Source: Campanula takesimana (Eukaryota > Streptophyta > Magnoliopsida > Asterales > Campanulaceae). Taken from it: a stretch of 64,000 nt of DNA. The notes beneath the pieces are model-generated. The model was not told where the DNA came from and did not search any database. It saw only the letters and a list, made by a program, of their open reading frames with translations. Position numbers and translations under genes: made by a program. The stretch spans positions 1,366,180 through 1,430,179 of the forward strand of contig JAOWBW010000144.1 in assembly GCA_026119855.1 (NCBI GenBank). The letters are read 5' to 3'. Positions 22,186 through 33,523 of this stretch are shown here, in pieces (positions within the stretch are counted from its first letter, which is position 1; each line of letters opens with the position of its first letter).

Positions 22186-23615
22186 GTATTCCACTTCTTA
22201 GAGCCATTGAAGATAATCATATTCACCTTTCGAATGACAAGGATCAGATTTGTTGGTCCCCATCTTCGACAGGTAAATTTTCGATTTCTTCGGCTTGGAA
22301 AGAAATCAGATCCTCCCGCCCTAAAAGTATGGTTTCCGCTTCATGTTGGCATAAACATATTCCCATTAAGATCTCTGTTTTTCTTTGGCGAGCTCTTCAC
22401 AATGGCCTTCCCACTGATCATGCTTGCATGCGTAGAGGTATTCCCTTGGTTTCAATGTGTCACTGCTGCGCTAATCCTAAGGGGGATGACATTAATCATA
22501 TTCTCATTCAAGGAGATTTGGCCCGTCATATATGGAAGTTCTTTGGGAATTCTATGGGTGTTGCTGGAATAGGGACAGATGTTAGGCAGACTCTTTGTGC
22601 GTGGTGGTATTACTCGGCTAAGGCAAATTCTGATCTCAGTTCTTGGCTTCGTTCGCTCTTGCCTTCTTTTATTTGCTGGGAATTATGGAAGGCTAGAAAC
22701 AAATCTCGGTTTGAAGGGCACAAAGTGACCCCGCTGGAGGTAATTAATTCTATAACTTATGAGATTGCTTCTATCATTAAAGCTTTCAAATTGGAGTTTC
22801 GAGGATCCCATTTAGATATGCGGATGTCTTCTTTATTTAGAGTCAATTTATCTTCCCCTCCTGCGAAGATTCCTAAGATTGTTGTTTGGAAAGCCCCTAC
22901 TAATGAGGAGTTTAAGCTTAATACGGACGGTGCTTCAAAGGGTAATCCGGGCCCAGCTTCGGGTGGGGGAATTTTTAGAAATCAGAATGGGGACTTTTTC
23001 TTTGCTTTCTCTCGGTTCTATGGTGAGAACACGAATATGTGGGCTGAAACTCACGCACTCCTTGATGGCTTACTGTTAGCTTCTGCGTTTGGCATTACTT
23101 CTCTATGGATAGAGCTTGATTCAGAAGTGTTGGTTAAGATTTTGCTAAGAGAATATCATATTCCTTGGCGAATTCTTTACCTTATTCGCAGAATCATGGG
23201 GCTCATCTCTACTATGCAGACTCGGATCACTCATGTGTACAGAGAAGGCAACAAAGTGGCGGATGGGCTAGCTAATCTTGGTTACTCTCTTCTTCATAAT
23301 GCAGATTTTCTCTCTTTTGATGACCTTCCTAATAATTGTAAGGGGGCTTTTAAGCTTGATAAAGCTCAAGTGCCTTCTCTTAGACTTTGATGATCTTTTT
23401 TAGATGGCTAGATACTTATATTTATTATTCTCTTTATTTTGTAGCCACCCCTCCCTTTATTGTAAAGGTTCTTACAACCTGTGTAAGACCTTCCCCTTAG
23501 GCTCCTTTCTGGTGGTTGAGGTTGTCATGTCCCCCACCATTTTTGTAATTTTCATTTCTGCTAATAAAATCTAGGGAGGTACCGTCCTCTTTTCGCCAAA
23601 AAAAAAAGAAGCAAT
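22186..23615 (+). mobile_element. LINE-3: 5'-truncated LINE, plus strand, inside copia-2
   Basis: It contains the zf-RVT end and RNase H of ORF2, then a 3' UTR with GGTTGTCATGTCCCCCACCA, CTAATAAAATCTAGGGAGGT and TTTTCGCC followed by the A-run at 23599-23609. This is the same 3' tail as LINE-1 and LINE-2. Sequence on both sides continues copia-2 in register, so it is a simple insertion; the target duplication is not clear. Confidence 0.88.
22329..23390 (+). CDS. LINE-3 ORF2 C-terminal fragment (zf-RVT, RNase H)
   Basis: The longest undamaged piece of this LINE family here: 353 codons ending at the natural stop. Residues 1-70 correspond to the zf-RVT region (ISVFLWRALHNGLPTD, CHCC, DINHIL). 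Residues 190-330 are RNase H with Asp in FKLNTDGASKGNPG, Glu in WAETHALLDG, Asp in IELDSEVLV and Asp in KVADGLANLG. The final residues DKAQVPSLRL match the ends of the LINE-1 and LINE-2 proteins. The first Met is internal to the original ORF2, so this is not an independent gene; upstream residues (CWSPSSTGKFSISSAW) continue in another frame. Confidence 0.85.
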   Translation: MVSASCWHKHIPIKISVFLWRALHNGLPTDHACMRRGIPLVSMCHCCANPKGDDINHILIQGDLARHIWKFFGNSMGVAGIGTDVRQTLCAWWYYSAKANSDLSSWLRSLLPSFICWELWKARNKSRFEGHKVTPLEVINSITYEIASIIKAFKLEFRGSHLDMRMSSLFRVNLSSPPAKIPKIVVWKAPTNEEFKLNTDGASKGNPGPASGGGIFRNQNGDFFFAFSRFYGENTNMWAETHALLDGLLLASAFGITSLWIELDSEVLVKILLREYHIPWRILYLIRRIMGLISTMQTRITHVYREGNKVADGLANLGYSLLHNADFLSFDDLPNNCKGAFKLDKAQVPSLRL

Positions 23616-24541
23616 ACAATAAAGCAAATCATATTTAATTGAGTACTTCCTTATTCAAAATAAGAAATATCCATTATCTTTCAATGAAGAAACCAAAATA
23701 TTTCTACTTAAAGTAAGAACATAACACCATTTGTTCAAAACAAATATGAACCTACTAGGTGAAGACACTTCGCAAGTTTCTACGATTAATGGTGCAACCT
23801 TTGCATCATTATTACCACATAGCTTAATATTTACCTTCCTTAAGTAGTCTTTCTATTTCTCAAGTCTTACACATTTATACAAATGTGGGATCTATATCTG
23901 GTATCTAATACCCAAGAACTTGGATGTAGAAAGATTAACATAAATACTTGAAGCTGTAGTCCTACTACCCTTCCTTTTGATCTTTTAATTCAAATTGTAA
24001 TTTCTCCAGTGGTCAATCTTATTTCCATGGAAGCAATTAAATCCTTTGGATTTTAGGTTTTAGCCACAAATATTTCCTTTAGGCTTGACAACTCTTGTCT
24101 TGCCTTTATCTTAAATCCCTGTCCTTATTAACCTTAGGGTTTGAGAAGGTTTCCATTTGATATGAAGACTTAGCATTTTAAACATCAAATGTCGCTCATG
24201 AATTAATATCAAGTGCATTTGTTAGTTCCAAACTAACTTGATAATCAAGCCTTTTAAGGTGATCAATATGTCTCTCCATGTTTAAAACATGAGAATTTAT
24301 TGATATACCTTTCAGTCATCTTATGAATGTTAAGCTCTCATCAATCTCAAACTTTTCTTGTCTTTCTTGCTTGTATGGACGCTTTCTACATAATTTCTTA
24401 TCACATAAGCATCCATATGTTTTTGATACTTCTCAAGTTCCAAACATACGGTAGCAAGTTGTAAGACAATTGACATCTATAGAATCATCCACATGTTTCT
24501 AATTAATATCTTTGTCCGTCCTTAAGGCATTAGGTTTCTTA

Positions 24542-25316
24542 GGAATAGGTGAGATGTGTCGGGGAAGCCCCTTTCTTCTGACCATATGGCTCCGGGAACA
24601 TTTTAGGATTTATTCTTCAGAGGGTGATCTGTCTTGTTTTGCTGTTCATAGGAGAAAATTGCTGATCCGAGACTTACCCGAGGATGATTGGAAGAAATTA
24701 TTTCCTTCCCGGGCATCGTCCGACATTGAGTGGTGCCCTCCCTCTTGGGGTCTTCGTCCTTTTGTGGAATGGACTCCGGGTTTTGAATATGTGGCCCCCG
24801 GCCTGAGAGATTCTTCATTTTACCAGCCGGAGCGGGTTTTGAGGCAGTTTGGTCGCCAACAGATTATTCCTTTCCCGAGGAGCGGGGTGCTTCGTACGGT
24901 TTCATACATGGGTCTGGATTTTTAAGGGAGCTTCAGTCAGCTTGGGGGGATGACTGCTATCGGTGGGCTTTCGCCCCTATTCATCGGGGTAGCATTTTCC
25001 TCCCTAAAAGTTATTTGGATTATCTGTTCGGCACCCTTTACCGTGGTATCACTTGGGTAGACATTCTTCGGGATGAGTTTCTAGGAAAGGACTTTGAGCC
25101 TACAGTGCTTTGAGATATAGGGAGGCTGCTGCCGATTCGCACAATATTCTGGCTGACCCTTTCGGCAGTCATTTGGATAACTTTTATGCTCGGAGGCGCA
25201 TTGCTGTGCAGAAGGTTTCGGTCCGCCTTAGTGTTCCTAGGCCTCCCAAGAAGAGTAGGATTGAGAGCCGTTCAGGTGGCCCTTCGATGGCTAAGAGAAA
25301 ATTAGATTTTTCCTAG
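24542..25316 (+). pseudogene. Gypsy B antisense ORF (PMD protein), C-terminal part
   Basis: Equivalent to residues from about 215 to the end of the gypsy A aORF: GSPFLLTIWLREHFRIYSSE, WCPPSWGLRPFVEW, SFYQPERVLRQFGRQQI, then NILADPFGSHLDNFYARRRI. It retains the Trp and Arg codons that are stops in gypsy A. A one-base deletion near 24922 (a T-run) shifts the frame, and a second break lies near 25110. The N-terminal two fifths are missing through truncation by the copia-2 junction. Confidence 0.85.
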
Positions 25317-25695
25317 TACCCCAAGATTGCAGTTAAGTAGACCACTTGTTAGGATTTAATGTTATTTATTGCTCAACATTATCTGTTGTAATGGCAAGAA
25401 TGATTTGAGAATTAAATAAAAATTGCATTTTGTTATGACATGATTGGGTAAAAAAATATTGTTTTAGACCGCACCCTAAGGTTACCTACGTTCCTCTCGT
25501 AGAGAGGCTCAGGTCTCCGTAGTTCAAACAAATGAAGACCATTTTTTTTTTGTGTGCACCCTGTTTTTTTCCTAGACCGCCCTTTCGAGTTTTCAATCTA
25601 GTGGGCTTCTTTTTTGCACGTGCTCTAATTTTTTCCTAGGCCGCCCTTGCGGGTTTTCAACCTAGCGAGCATTTTTTTTTAATGGTCTTCATTTA
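25317..25695 (-). other. Gypsy B 3' UTR between integrase and antisense ORF
   Basis: Non-coding. It carries the same boxes as gypsy A in the same relative order: CCGCCCTTGCGGGTTTTCAACC (25641-25662), a second copy near 25567, and GGTTACCTACGTTCC...GCTCAGGTCTCCG (25481-25520). Confidence 0.6.
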
Positions 25696-27051
25696 CTAAG
25701 CGTAGAGCTTCTTGAGCTTGTCGAGGTTGACCTCCTTTGGCAATTGATCACCATCCAAGTCTACGAGTCGGACTGCACCGCCGCTTAGTATCTTTTTGAC
25801 CATGTAAGGACCGATCCATCGGGGTCCCCATTTCCCAAGGGGATTCATGGCATTGGGAGGATGCTGTCTTAGGACCAAATCTCACACTTTGATATTTAGA
25901 GGCTTCACCTTCTTGTTGAAAGCCCTTTCCATTCTTTGTTGATAAGCCCTTGTGCGTTCAAACGCTCTTAACCTCTTTTCGTCGAGTAGGGCTAGTTGCT
26001 CGTATCGACTTTGCATCCAATCAACCTCGTTGACTTGGTTCTCGAGTAAGACCCGTAGAGAAGGAACCTCAAGTTCGATTGGGAGTACGGTTACAGAACC
26101 ATAAACTAATGAGTACGGAGTTTCTCCCGTTGCTGACCGTATTGACGTGCGGTAGCCCCACAATGCTAGTGGTAATTTCTCAGGCCAATCCCTTCCTGTT
26201 AAAGCCATTTTCCATATGATGACCTCAATTTTCTTGTTTGCTGCTTCGACCGCTCCATTAGCTTGGGGACGGTACGGGGATGACTTGTGCTTGGTAATTT
26301 TGTAGTCAACCAAAAGTGCATCCATTTCTTTCTCAAAGTGAGAACCATTGTCGGAGATGATCTCATGAGGGATACCGTATCGGCACATGATGTTATTCTT
26401 CACGAATTAGGCCACTTTCTTGGCGTTGAGAACTCGGTAAACTTGTGCTTCGACCCATTTTGTGAAGTAATCCACGGCCACTAGAATGAATGACTGTCCG
26501 TTGCTTCCCGTAGGATGGACTTTGCCGATGATATCTATGCCCCAACAAGAGAACGGCCAAGGTGTGGTCATGTTGTACAGTTGTGAAGGTGGAGCATGTT
26601 GTAGATTAGCGTGGAACTGGCACTTGGCACATTTCTTGACTTTCTCGATGCAGTCTCTTTCCATTGTAGTCCAATAGTAACCATTACGGAGTATCTTCTT
26701 GGCTAACATAATCCCATTCATGTGAGGCCCACACTCGCCCTCGTGGACTTCGCGCATGATTTCTTGGGCTTCGGTTTCATTTGCACATAAGAGATTGATC
26801 CCTTGATGATGTCTTTTATAGACTCGGTTCCCAATCAACACATATCTGGCGGCTAGATTTTGTAATGCTATTCGAGATTTCCCATTGCTGTTCTCGGGAA
26901 AAGTGCTGCTATTGAGAAGGTTCATGATGTCTGTGTACCACGGGGGGTTGTCTTGGACTTCATTGATCTCAATGTTCATGCAGTATGCCGGACTGGTCCT
27001 TCTTGAAATTTTGAAGGGTTTCACCATTTTTCCTTTGGGCATTTCAACCAA
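25696..27051 (-). pseudogene. Gypsy B integrase
   Basis: Three open pieces in a single frame separated by two stops: TAA at about 26404 (Glu codon in gypsy A) and TGA at 25879. Zinc-binding HEGECGPHMNGIMLAKKILR ... CAKCQFH, then Asp in WGIDIIGKVHPTG, Asp in ISDNGSHFEKEMD and Glu in GAVEAANKKIEVI make up the core. The C-terminal domain (GKWGPRWIGPYMVKKIL) ends in LDKLKKLYA. The integrase would insert the cDNA into the genome. Protein text is nearly identical to gypsy A. Confidence 0.92.
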
Positions 27052-27491
27052 TGAGGCTATGGTGGCTAAAGTATCGGCAAAGCGGTTCTTGCCCTTGGCA
27101 GATAATTTAACGTGATATCTTGGAACTGTTCAGCTAACTCCTCGAGGTGTTGACCATACTGTTGGAGGGTCGGGTCTTAGATTCGCCATTTACTCGATGT
27201 CTGATTGATAAGGAGCAGGGAGTCACCGAATACTTCTAGTTCTGTGACATTTCTTTCTAGTGCTGCTTCTAGCCCCGCTATACATGCCTCATATTCGGCA
27301 ATGTTCTTGGTAGCTTTGAATTCAAGACGGATTGCGATTGGAGTGTAGATGTCCTTTGGATCGACAAGCAACATTCCTATCCCATAACCATGCTTATAGG
27401 CTGCGCCATCGAAAAAAAGTTGCCACTTATTTTCTTTGGTTGTAGTGCAAACCAAATGCTCGTCGGGAAACTGTAAGTCATCCCCCTTCAC
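27052..27491 (-). pseudogene. Gypsy B second (archaeal-type) RNase H
   Basis: It encodes the Tat-specific extra RNase H with all visible acidic positions: Asp in WQLFFDGAAYKHG, Glu in AEYEACIAGLEAAL, Asp in LEVFGDSLLLIN, and NRFADTLATIASL in a shifted frame. Breaks are TAA at about 27489 (Glu in A), TAA at about 27175 (Gln in A) and a one-base deletion near 27103. It directly follows the RT-linked RNase H and precedes integrase, the order typical of this lineage. Confidence 0.88.
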
Positions 27492-29017
27492 TTAGTCACA
27501 AGGAAATTCAGCAAGCTGATCACTGAATACTTTCCCCCTAATGGATTTGAGTGTGACGTAAGTGATATCATAGCTGGCGAGCATAAAGTACCACTTGGCT
27601 ATCCTTGTTGACATGAAAGGCTTCTCGAAGATGTAGCGGAGCGGGTCCACTTTTGCTACTAGCTTGATTGGAAAGGCTTCCATGTAATGTTTGAGCTTTT
27701 GAGTAACCCAAACCAGTGCTGCAAATGACTTCTCCAATACGGAGTAGTTCTTTTCGCCTCCTTGAAATCGGCGACTGACAAAATAAATGGCATTCTCCTT
27801 TGTGGAGTCTCGTTGCTCTTGTGATAGCATAGCCCCAAGGGCTTCACCATTCACTGTGAGGTAGAGCAAGAGAGGCTTCTCCTTGTGAGGTGGAACCAAA
27901 ACTGGAGGGCATGTCAAGTAATGCTTTACTTGGTCGAAAGCTTCTTGGCAATCGTCAGTCCATTCTAGAGCCACATTCTTCTTGAGTAGTTTGAAGATTG
28001 GCTCACACATGGAAGTAAGCTGGTGCACAAACCGACTGATGTACTGAAGTCTACCCATGAAACCTTTGATTTCTTTCTGTGTCTTTGGGGGAGGCATGTC
28101 AATGATTGCCTTGATTTTTGAGGGATCTGCTTCAATCCCCCTCTCGGTAACCATGTAACCAAGAACTTTGCCTCGGATAACCCCAAAAGTGCATTTTGCG
28201 GGATTGAGCCTCATCTTATGCTGTCAAAGCCTTTCAAAGAATTTACGAAGATCGATCAAATGTTGACTGTCGGTCCCCTTTGAATGGATGATCATGTCGT
28301 CCACATAGACCTCAATTTATTTATGGATCATGTCATGGAACAAGTCTGTAACAGCCCTTTGATAAGTAGCCCCAGCATTTCTTAACCCAAATGGCATAAC
28401 TGTGTAGCAAAAGGTGCCCCACAGTGTTGTGAAAGCAGTCTTGTGTTGATCCTCCTCTGCCATGAGAATCTAATTATACCCAGCGAAGCCATCCACAAAT
28501 GAGCGGACCTCGTAGGCAGCAGTGGAGTCGACTAGCATGTTGATGTTGGGTAGTGGAAAGTCATCCTTTGGAGAAGCTTTGTTCAAATCCCGGAAATCCA
28601 CACATACACGGACCTTGCCGTTAGCCTTTCTAACTGTCACGACATTTACGAGCCATGTTGGATACTCAATAACCTTGATGAAGCCCACACTGAGAAGCTT
28701 CTATATCTCTTCTTTGACTTGTAAAGACCATTCTGGCTTGATCTTTCTGAGTTTCTGCTTTGTTGGCTTAGCATCGTCTCTGATCGGAATCCTGTGCTCG
28801 GCGACCTTCTGTCTAAACCCGGCATGTCTTTGTACGACCATGCAAATACATCCATGAACTCTTTGAGCAGTGCAGTCAATCTGTCTTTCTCTTCCCCTTT
28901 GAAGAAGCTTCTGATCTTGGTTTCTTTCGGCTCTTCGTCGGTACCCAGATTAACAACATGCTTCGTCAGTCCCTGGACCATTTTCACCACGACTACGAAC
29001 CTGTTGAGCAAGTTCAT
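27492..29017 (-). pseudogene. Gypsy B reverse transcriptase and first RNase H
   Basis: RT starts around EFMDVFAWSYKDMPGLD. Further on are PTWLVNVVTVRKANGKVRVC and VDFRDLNKASPKDDFPLP, then VMPFGLRNAGATYQR, the catalytic VYVDDMIIHSKG and the connection domain; the RT-linked RNase H follows (LLLYLTVNGEALGAMLSQEQ ... NYSVLEKSFAALVW). I count at least four breaks: a frameshift around 28700-28790, TAA at about 28468, TAA near 28300 and TGA near 28222. The product would copy element RNA into DNA. Confidence 0.9.
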
Positions 29018-29719
29018 TTAAGTATGTTGTGTTTTCATGGTCTATTTCATCATTATTTGAATCGTTATTAACTAGTTCATTAAATTTGTTATTAGTTAAT
29101 TCATCATTCATGATGTTTGGAATCTCGGGGTACTCAGAAAGATCAAATTTTTCATTAACAAAGAAAGGGAACACACGCTCGGCTATAGCCTTCATATCCT
29201 CTTGGGTGAGGGTATCGGAAAGACACTCGGACTAGAAAGTGAATGTGAACACGTCTTCCTTTGTAACCTTGCGCGGTATGCAACCCATCTTCTTGACCAA
29301 GAATTCCTTGGATACCACGGGCCCCTTTGTAGAATACCAGTTGTTGATTGGCTCTGAGCTTGGCTGGATCTCGCTGATAGTTTCCCTTCTCGTGTCGGTG
29401 TCGTAGATGGCATTCACTTGGCACTCATCCATGATGGCCAATTCTTCAAACATGGAGGCTAAATCCATCAATTCTTCCCCTACAGTAATCTCTGTCTCGG
29501 ACTCTATGGTCACTTTCTTCCCCCACCATTCTTGGAGCGACATGGGAGTTGGTTCCCCTTCAGACTTCTGAATCTTACAGTCGGCAAAGACTTCAAGACT
29601 GGGCTTTCTGATGCCCTTGCTGTTAACCCATGGCTCGGGAAAGATCACGTATGGGACGTCTTCCCCCTGACGGACAAAGTAGCCATTCAGTGTCTTGCGA
29701 TAAGGCCTCAAATTGGGAA
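29018..29719 (-). pseudogene. Gypsy B linker between protease and RT
   Basis: Two open stretches (29711-29232 and 29195-28950), acidic and without a catalytic motif. The first begins RPYRKTLNGYFVRQGEDVPY and contains PEPWVNSKG; the second contains DLSEYPEIPNIMNDELTNNK. Such a long acidic linker between protease and RT is usual in Tat polyproteins. A TGA and frame changes separate it from neighbours. Confidence 0.75.
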
Positions 29720-30952
29720 TCTCGTAATGACGGCCTTCCCTTCAAGCTCGGGCCTTCTCATTCTTGACGGCTTGCTCGTACTTCAAGTCATCTTTGGAAG
29801 GCTCGTACCCCAATCCGAACTTGTTTTTGACAAATGGGACTTCTACGGGTTGCATTCTCCCTTGTTGATATTTCCCTAGGCCTAAACAAGGGAAGTAATT
29901 CATATTCCTCATCATGCGGAGGACTTTATGATTGCCGAAGGTCCATGATCCATTCCCCCCTTCTTTGTCGATGGCATTGATTAAGACGCCAGAGAGAGTA
30001 GAGTCTGCTAAACCATGCTAAACTTGGTGAACGGGTTCCCCTTTTCTGTGGATAGCGACGTTTTCTGCTATGACAGTCACTATTTCATCTCCATTTCGGA
30101 ACTTCACACATTGATGGAGAGTCGAAGGGACGGCATTGGAACTGTGTATCCATGGTCGGCCAAAGAGCAAGTTGAACGAAGAAGGTACATGAATACTTGA
30201 AACGGTACGGACATGACCATGCTCCCAAATTCAATGTCTATCTCCACCATTCCCATGACTGTGCGGGCAGTGCTGTCATAACCTCAGATTACTTGAGTAG
30301 AAGGCTTTAAATCTGAACTCTTAAGCCCCAGTATGCCCATGATTCGGCCGGGCATTAGGTTGAGTGCGGAACCACCGTCAACCAAGACTCTTGAAATAGG
30401 TCTCCCCCTTGCTCTCACTTTGAGATAGATGGCCTCATTATGATTGGACCCAAATGGTGGAAGGTTCATGTCGGCAAAAGTGATGACATTGCCAAAATGA
30501 ATGTGGCCTATCATTGCAGTAAGGTCCTCGGGAGTTGTATCAAGGGAGACTGATGTGTCATCGAGATTGATGATGACAAAATCTCGGTGTTTCTTTGAGG
30601 ATGCAATGAGGTCCCAAATGGAGATGTTGGCTTGAGTTTTCTTGAGTTGTGTCAATAAAGGATCTTCGGGAGTGTCGCGAGCTTGCGATCTTTGAGAAGA
30701 GGCACTTGGTGCAGAAGTAGTGGGGTTGTTTGCTATGACTCGTCCGGATCGGGTTAGCATGTTGACGTTCCTATATTGCCTCTTTTTCCTATTCTCTAGT
30801 ACTTCCCTCATTACCTTATCGTAAGTCACAATGTAACAAGAATTATCAATTGCATTCATAATATTGGAGCCCTTATTCACAATTGGGATTGAATAAGTGG
30901 TCTCCACAAGCTCTCCTAACACTATTACATTGACATCGTCACCATTAGGCAC
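29720..30952 (-). pseudogene. Gypsy B aspartic protease region
   Basis: Open from 30952 to 30284. The protease active-site loop RVLVDGGSALNLMP is near residue 195, preceded by LPPFGSNHNEAIYLKV. After a TGA at 30284 the domain continues (GYDSTARTVMGMVEIDIEFG) and in another frame (LLFGRPWIHSSNAVPSTLHQ), followed by a glycine-rich stretch MNYFPCLGLGKYQQGRMQPV. The enzyme would cut the polyprotein. Two or more lesions make it non-functional. Confidence 0.85.
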
Positions 30953-30969
30953 TACGAATTCTTTCTTGT

Positions 30970-32277
30970 CTATGAGATCTTGAATAACATTGCGGAGAAC
31001 AAAACACTCCTCGGTGAGATGGCCACTATGTTGGTGGTAGCCACAATATTTGTGATGAGCATGGTTGGCATTGATCGTCTTGGGTTGGTACCCTTGTATA
31101 GGCGTGATTTGCCCTTTGATTTGAGAACTTCGAAGGCCTCGGTTTGAGTCATGCCTTGGAGAGGAGTGTAGAGACGATCATTTTGAGGCCTCTTGCCTTG
31201 AGGTGGAGGAACCCTTTTGTAATTCCCCTTGCCAGTAGTGACGGCATTGACTGAAGCCTCTTTTGTTGAGTTAGAGGCGGCCTTGTATCGGAAGCTAGGA
31301 GTACTTTTCTTCATCTCCTTGAGCAAATCATCCATTCTTACCCCCCGCCTCATACATTTGAGAGAAATCTGCATAGCAAGCCCCACTTAGGTGGGTGCGG
31401 AGATTAATCTTTAGACACTTAAGAAAGATGTCCATTTGCTCCTTGGTGTTAGGCCTCTCAACAATTTTAGCAAGCTTGTCATTCCACCTCCTTGTAAAAT
31501 CAATAAAAGACTCATTGTCCCTTTGGGTGGTGTTCTCGAGCTCTTTCTTGGTCAGGCGGTGAGTGGTGTTGCCTTGGTATTGACTCTTGAAGGCGAGCAT
31601 GGCAGCATCCCAATCAGGACGGATGGTGAGCGGGAGAGTTGCATACCAATCTTTTGCCGCCCCCTCAAGACTGAGAGGGAAGCATTGTGCCATAATTTTC
31701 GGAGAGACCTTCTTTGGAACCATATCCCATATGTAAGTCTCGATGTGTGCCATGGGACAAGAGTTGCCCTTTAACTTGCTAATGTCAGGCATCTTGAACT
31801 TGTCGGGGAGAGCGGCCATGGTGCTCATGAGAATGGATGACTGATAAAGGCTTGTGTCGGAGCCTTTCCCCATGTTGAGACCGTTGAAACGTTGATCTAT
31901 GTAAGCCATGATTGAATCAACCATCTTGTTATCTTTGTTGTCGGTGCTTGTCTCCCCCATTTTCTTGGTGCGAGCACTAACATAAGGGCTCTCGATAAAC
32001 CTTTGGTCCATTCGGACTATTCATTGTCTTCCTTGCCTTTCCCACTCGAAAGCTTGGTGAGCTTGGCTTTCATTTGGTCCATCTCGGCCTCGTGAGCCTC
32101 CCTTTGGCTGTCAAGATGGGATTGCCAAAGGTCATCTTTGCTTTGGGACTCTTTGTTGAGACTAGAGATCTGTTCTTGGAGCATTTGGAGCATAGCTGAA
32201 AGTTGCTCAAGGGACATGGTGTTGTTGCTGTTGGAGTCACCGGCCATTGATGCTGTCGGAGCTGCTGGAGTGACCAA
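30970..32277 (-). pseudogene. Gypsy B gag
   Basis: Three overlapping pieces. 32277-32017 is an N-terminal coiled-coil-like segment (EQLSAMLQMLQEQISSLNKE). 32011-31328 is the Retrotrans_gag core (PMAHIETYIWDMVPKKVSPK, CFPLSLEGAAKDWYATLP, RWNDKLAKIVERPN). 31386-30970 is the C-terminus. The zinc-knuckle-like YCGYHQHSGHLTEEC lies in a different frame near 31040. Frameshifts are therefore at about 32015, 31360 and 31080. The protein would form the particle shell. Confidence 0.88.
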
Positions 32278-33504
32278 TTAACGGACTAACCGGTTCGCTG
32301 AATACCGATAGATGCGGTAAGTACCAATTGAACCTATATTGCAGAAGAGGCCCTTGTCAGTCTTGAGTAACACTTTCGGTCTATGAAGAGGTTTGGAACA
32401 CATAGTGGGCACATGACTCAAAACTACATAAAGAAAAGATTTTTTTTTCAAGTCGGAGGGACGAGATCCCTTTTGAGTTTCTAAGAAAATAATGGAATCG
32501 TCACACTAGTATATAGATCTTCTTGCGGTCCCATATACTCATCGAATTCCATCACGCTTGTGAATCCTACACATGTCGGGATTAAACTAAATTAATGTAG
32601 TAAAGCATACATGCGGGGACAGATTTTTTATTTTCGTCCATAATAACCACTTGGGGATGGAGTTTTATTTCGTCCATGATAACCACTTAGCATGTATGAT
32701 TGAAAGACATTAGTTTAGGGAAATCTCGACACATGAAAACCTACTTGGTCACGGAGTGTTAGACCCTAACTAGAATTGTGTTGGCTTGTGCTCGGCTAAT
32801 GAGAGGCTTAAAGGTCACCCCCGGCATGTAGTCATGAACTACGCCACGGGATGAGGTTTACCGCTTTGAGAGAGTCAAGTTCGGGTGGAGCTTGAAACTC
32901 TCTAGGACGGGCCTCGACGGTTTTGGGGTTATGAACTTGTGCGACTCGATAGTGAGCAAATTTATAAGAATTTGTGCATGTAGTGTGAGGTCCAACATGT
33001 GACAAAACATTTTTTTTTACTTTTTTTATATGAAAGAAAAGCAAATAAGCACATAATTTACAACTCTCGAATCACCCGTGTGACCGATAAAACAAAACAC
33101 GAAAGTAAAACAGTCCAAAGGTCCAAATTAGTCCATGATGCAGGCAACTGTGCCCACACCCCCATCATTCTGCCCTGTTCTGGAAAACCACCCAGAAGCG
33201 CGCGCCTCTGGCCTGTGTTGTGGTATGGGAGGCGCCCGCTTCTGGGTAAACCTATCAGATTGTCAGACTTTGGACTCAGTGTATTGCCCTGGTCCTGAAT
33301 GTTTATTGGAACCCCTGCAGAAATGATTAGTGTAGAAGAAAGAAGAAGAATATGAAGAACATTAAGAAGCGGGCGACTCTGGTCCTTGATGTGGGCCCCG
33401 CACGCCTTAGGCCAAGGCGAGAGGCGCACGCTTCCCCCATCAAGAACCAGAATGCCCAGAAAAATGTAGACTTTGAACAGCAATGCAAGTTTAACCCTCA
33501 AACA
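32278..33504 (-). other. Gypsy B 5' leader
   Basis: About 1.2 kb with no supported gene. It contains AGAAGCGCGCGCCTCTGG (33193-33210), GGAGGCGCCCGCTTCTGG (33228-33245) and related GC-rich boxes at 33367-33432, the same motif class as in the family LTR. A duplicated CCATAATAACCACTT / CCATGATAACCACTT element is at 32638 and 32674. Confidence 0.5.
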
Positions 33505-33522
33505 TCCCCAGCAGAGTCGCCA
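33505..33522 (-). other. Primer-binding site of gypsy B
   Basis: On the minus strand TGGCGACTCTGCTGGGGA follows the LTR end ...GGTATCTATA by one base. It differs at one position from the PBS of gypsy C. Same tRNA type presumed (tRNA-Arg from memory of Tat/Ogre elements). Confidence 0.85.
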
Positions 33523-33523
33523 C

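Larger units (their letters stand above)
20218..24535 (-). mobile_element. Copia-2: decayed copia element lacking RT/RNase H, interrupted by LINE-3
   Basis: The LTR-like part (20218 to about 21100) is followed at 21120-22185 and 23616-24535 by decayed sequence matching copia-1 at DNA level in the same order: CCACAACTCCTTGTG, TTTTCTGGGTCTCGAA and ATTTTACTCCCACT match 5470-5575, and the stretch after LINE-3 matches 6470-7200. No frame remains open. RT and RNase H are missing between integrase linker and LTR, as in a deletion derivative. The right end (gag) is cut at 24535 against gypsy B. The LTR carries GGCACGGTCGTGC-type motifs at 20765-20930 and CCGTACGG lies at 21688 and 21724. Confidence 0.75.
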
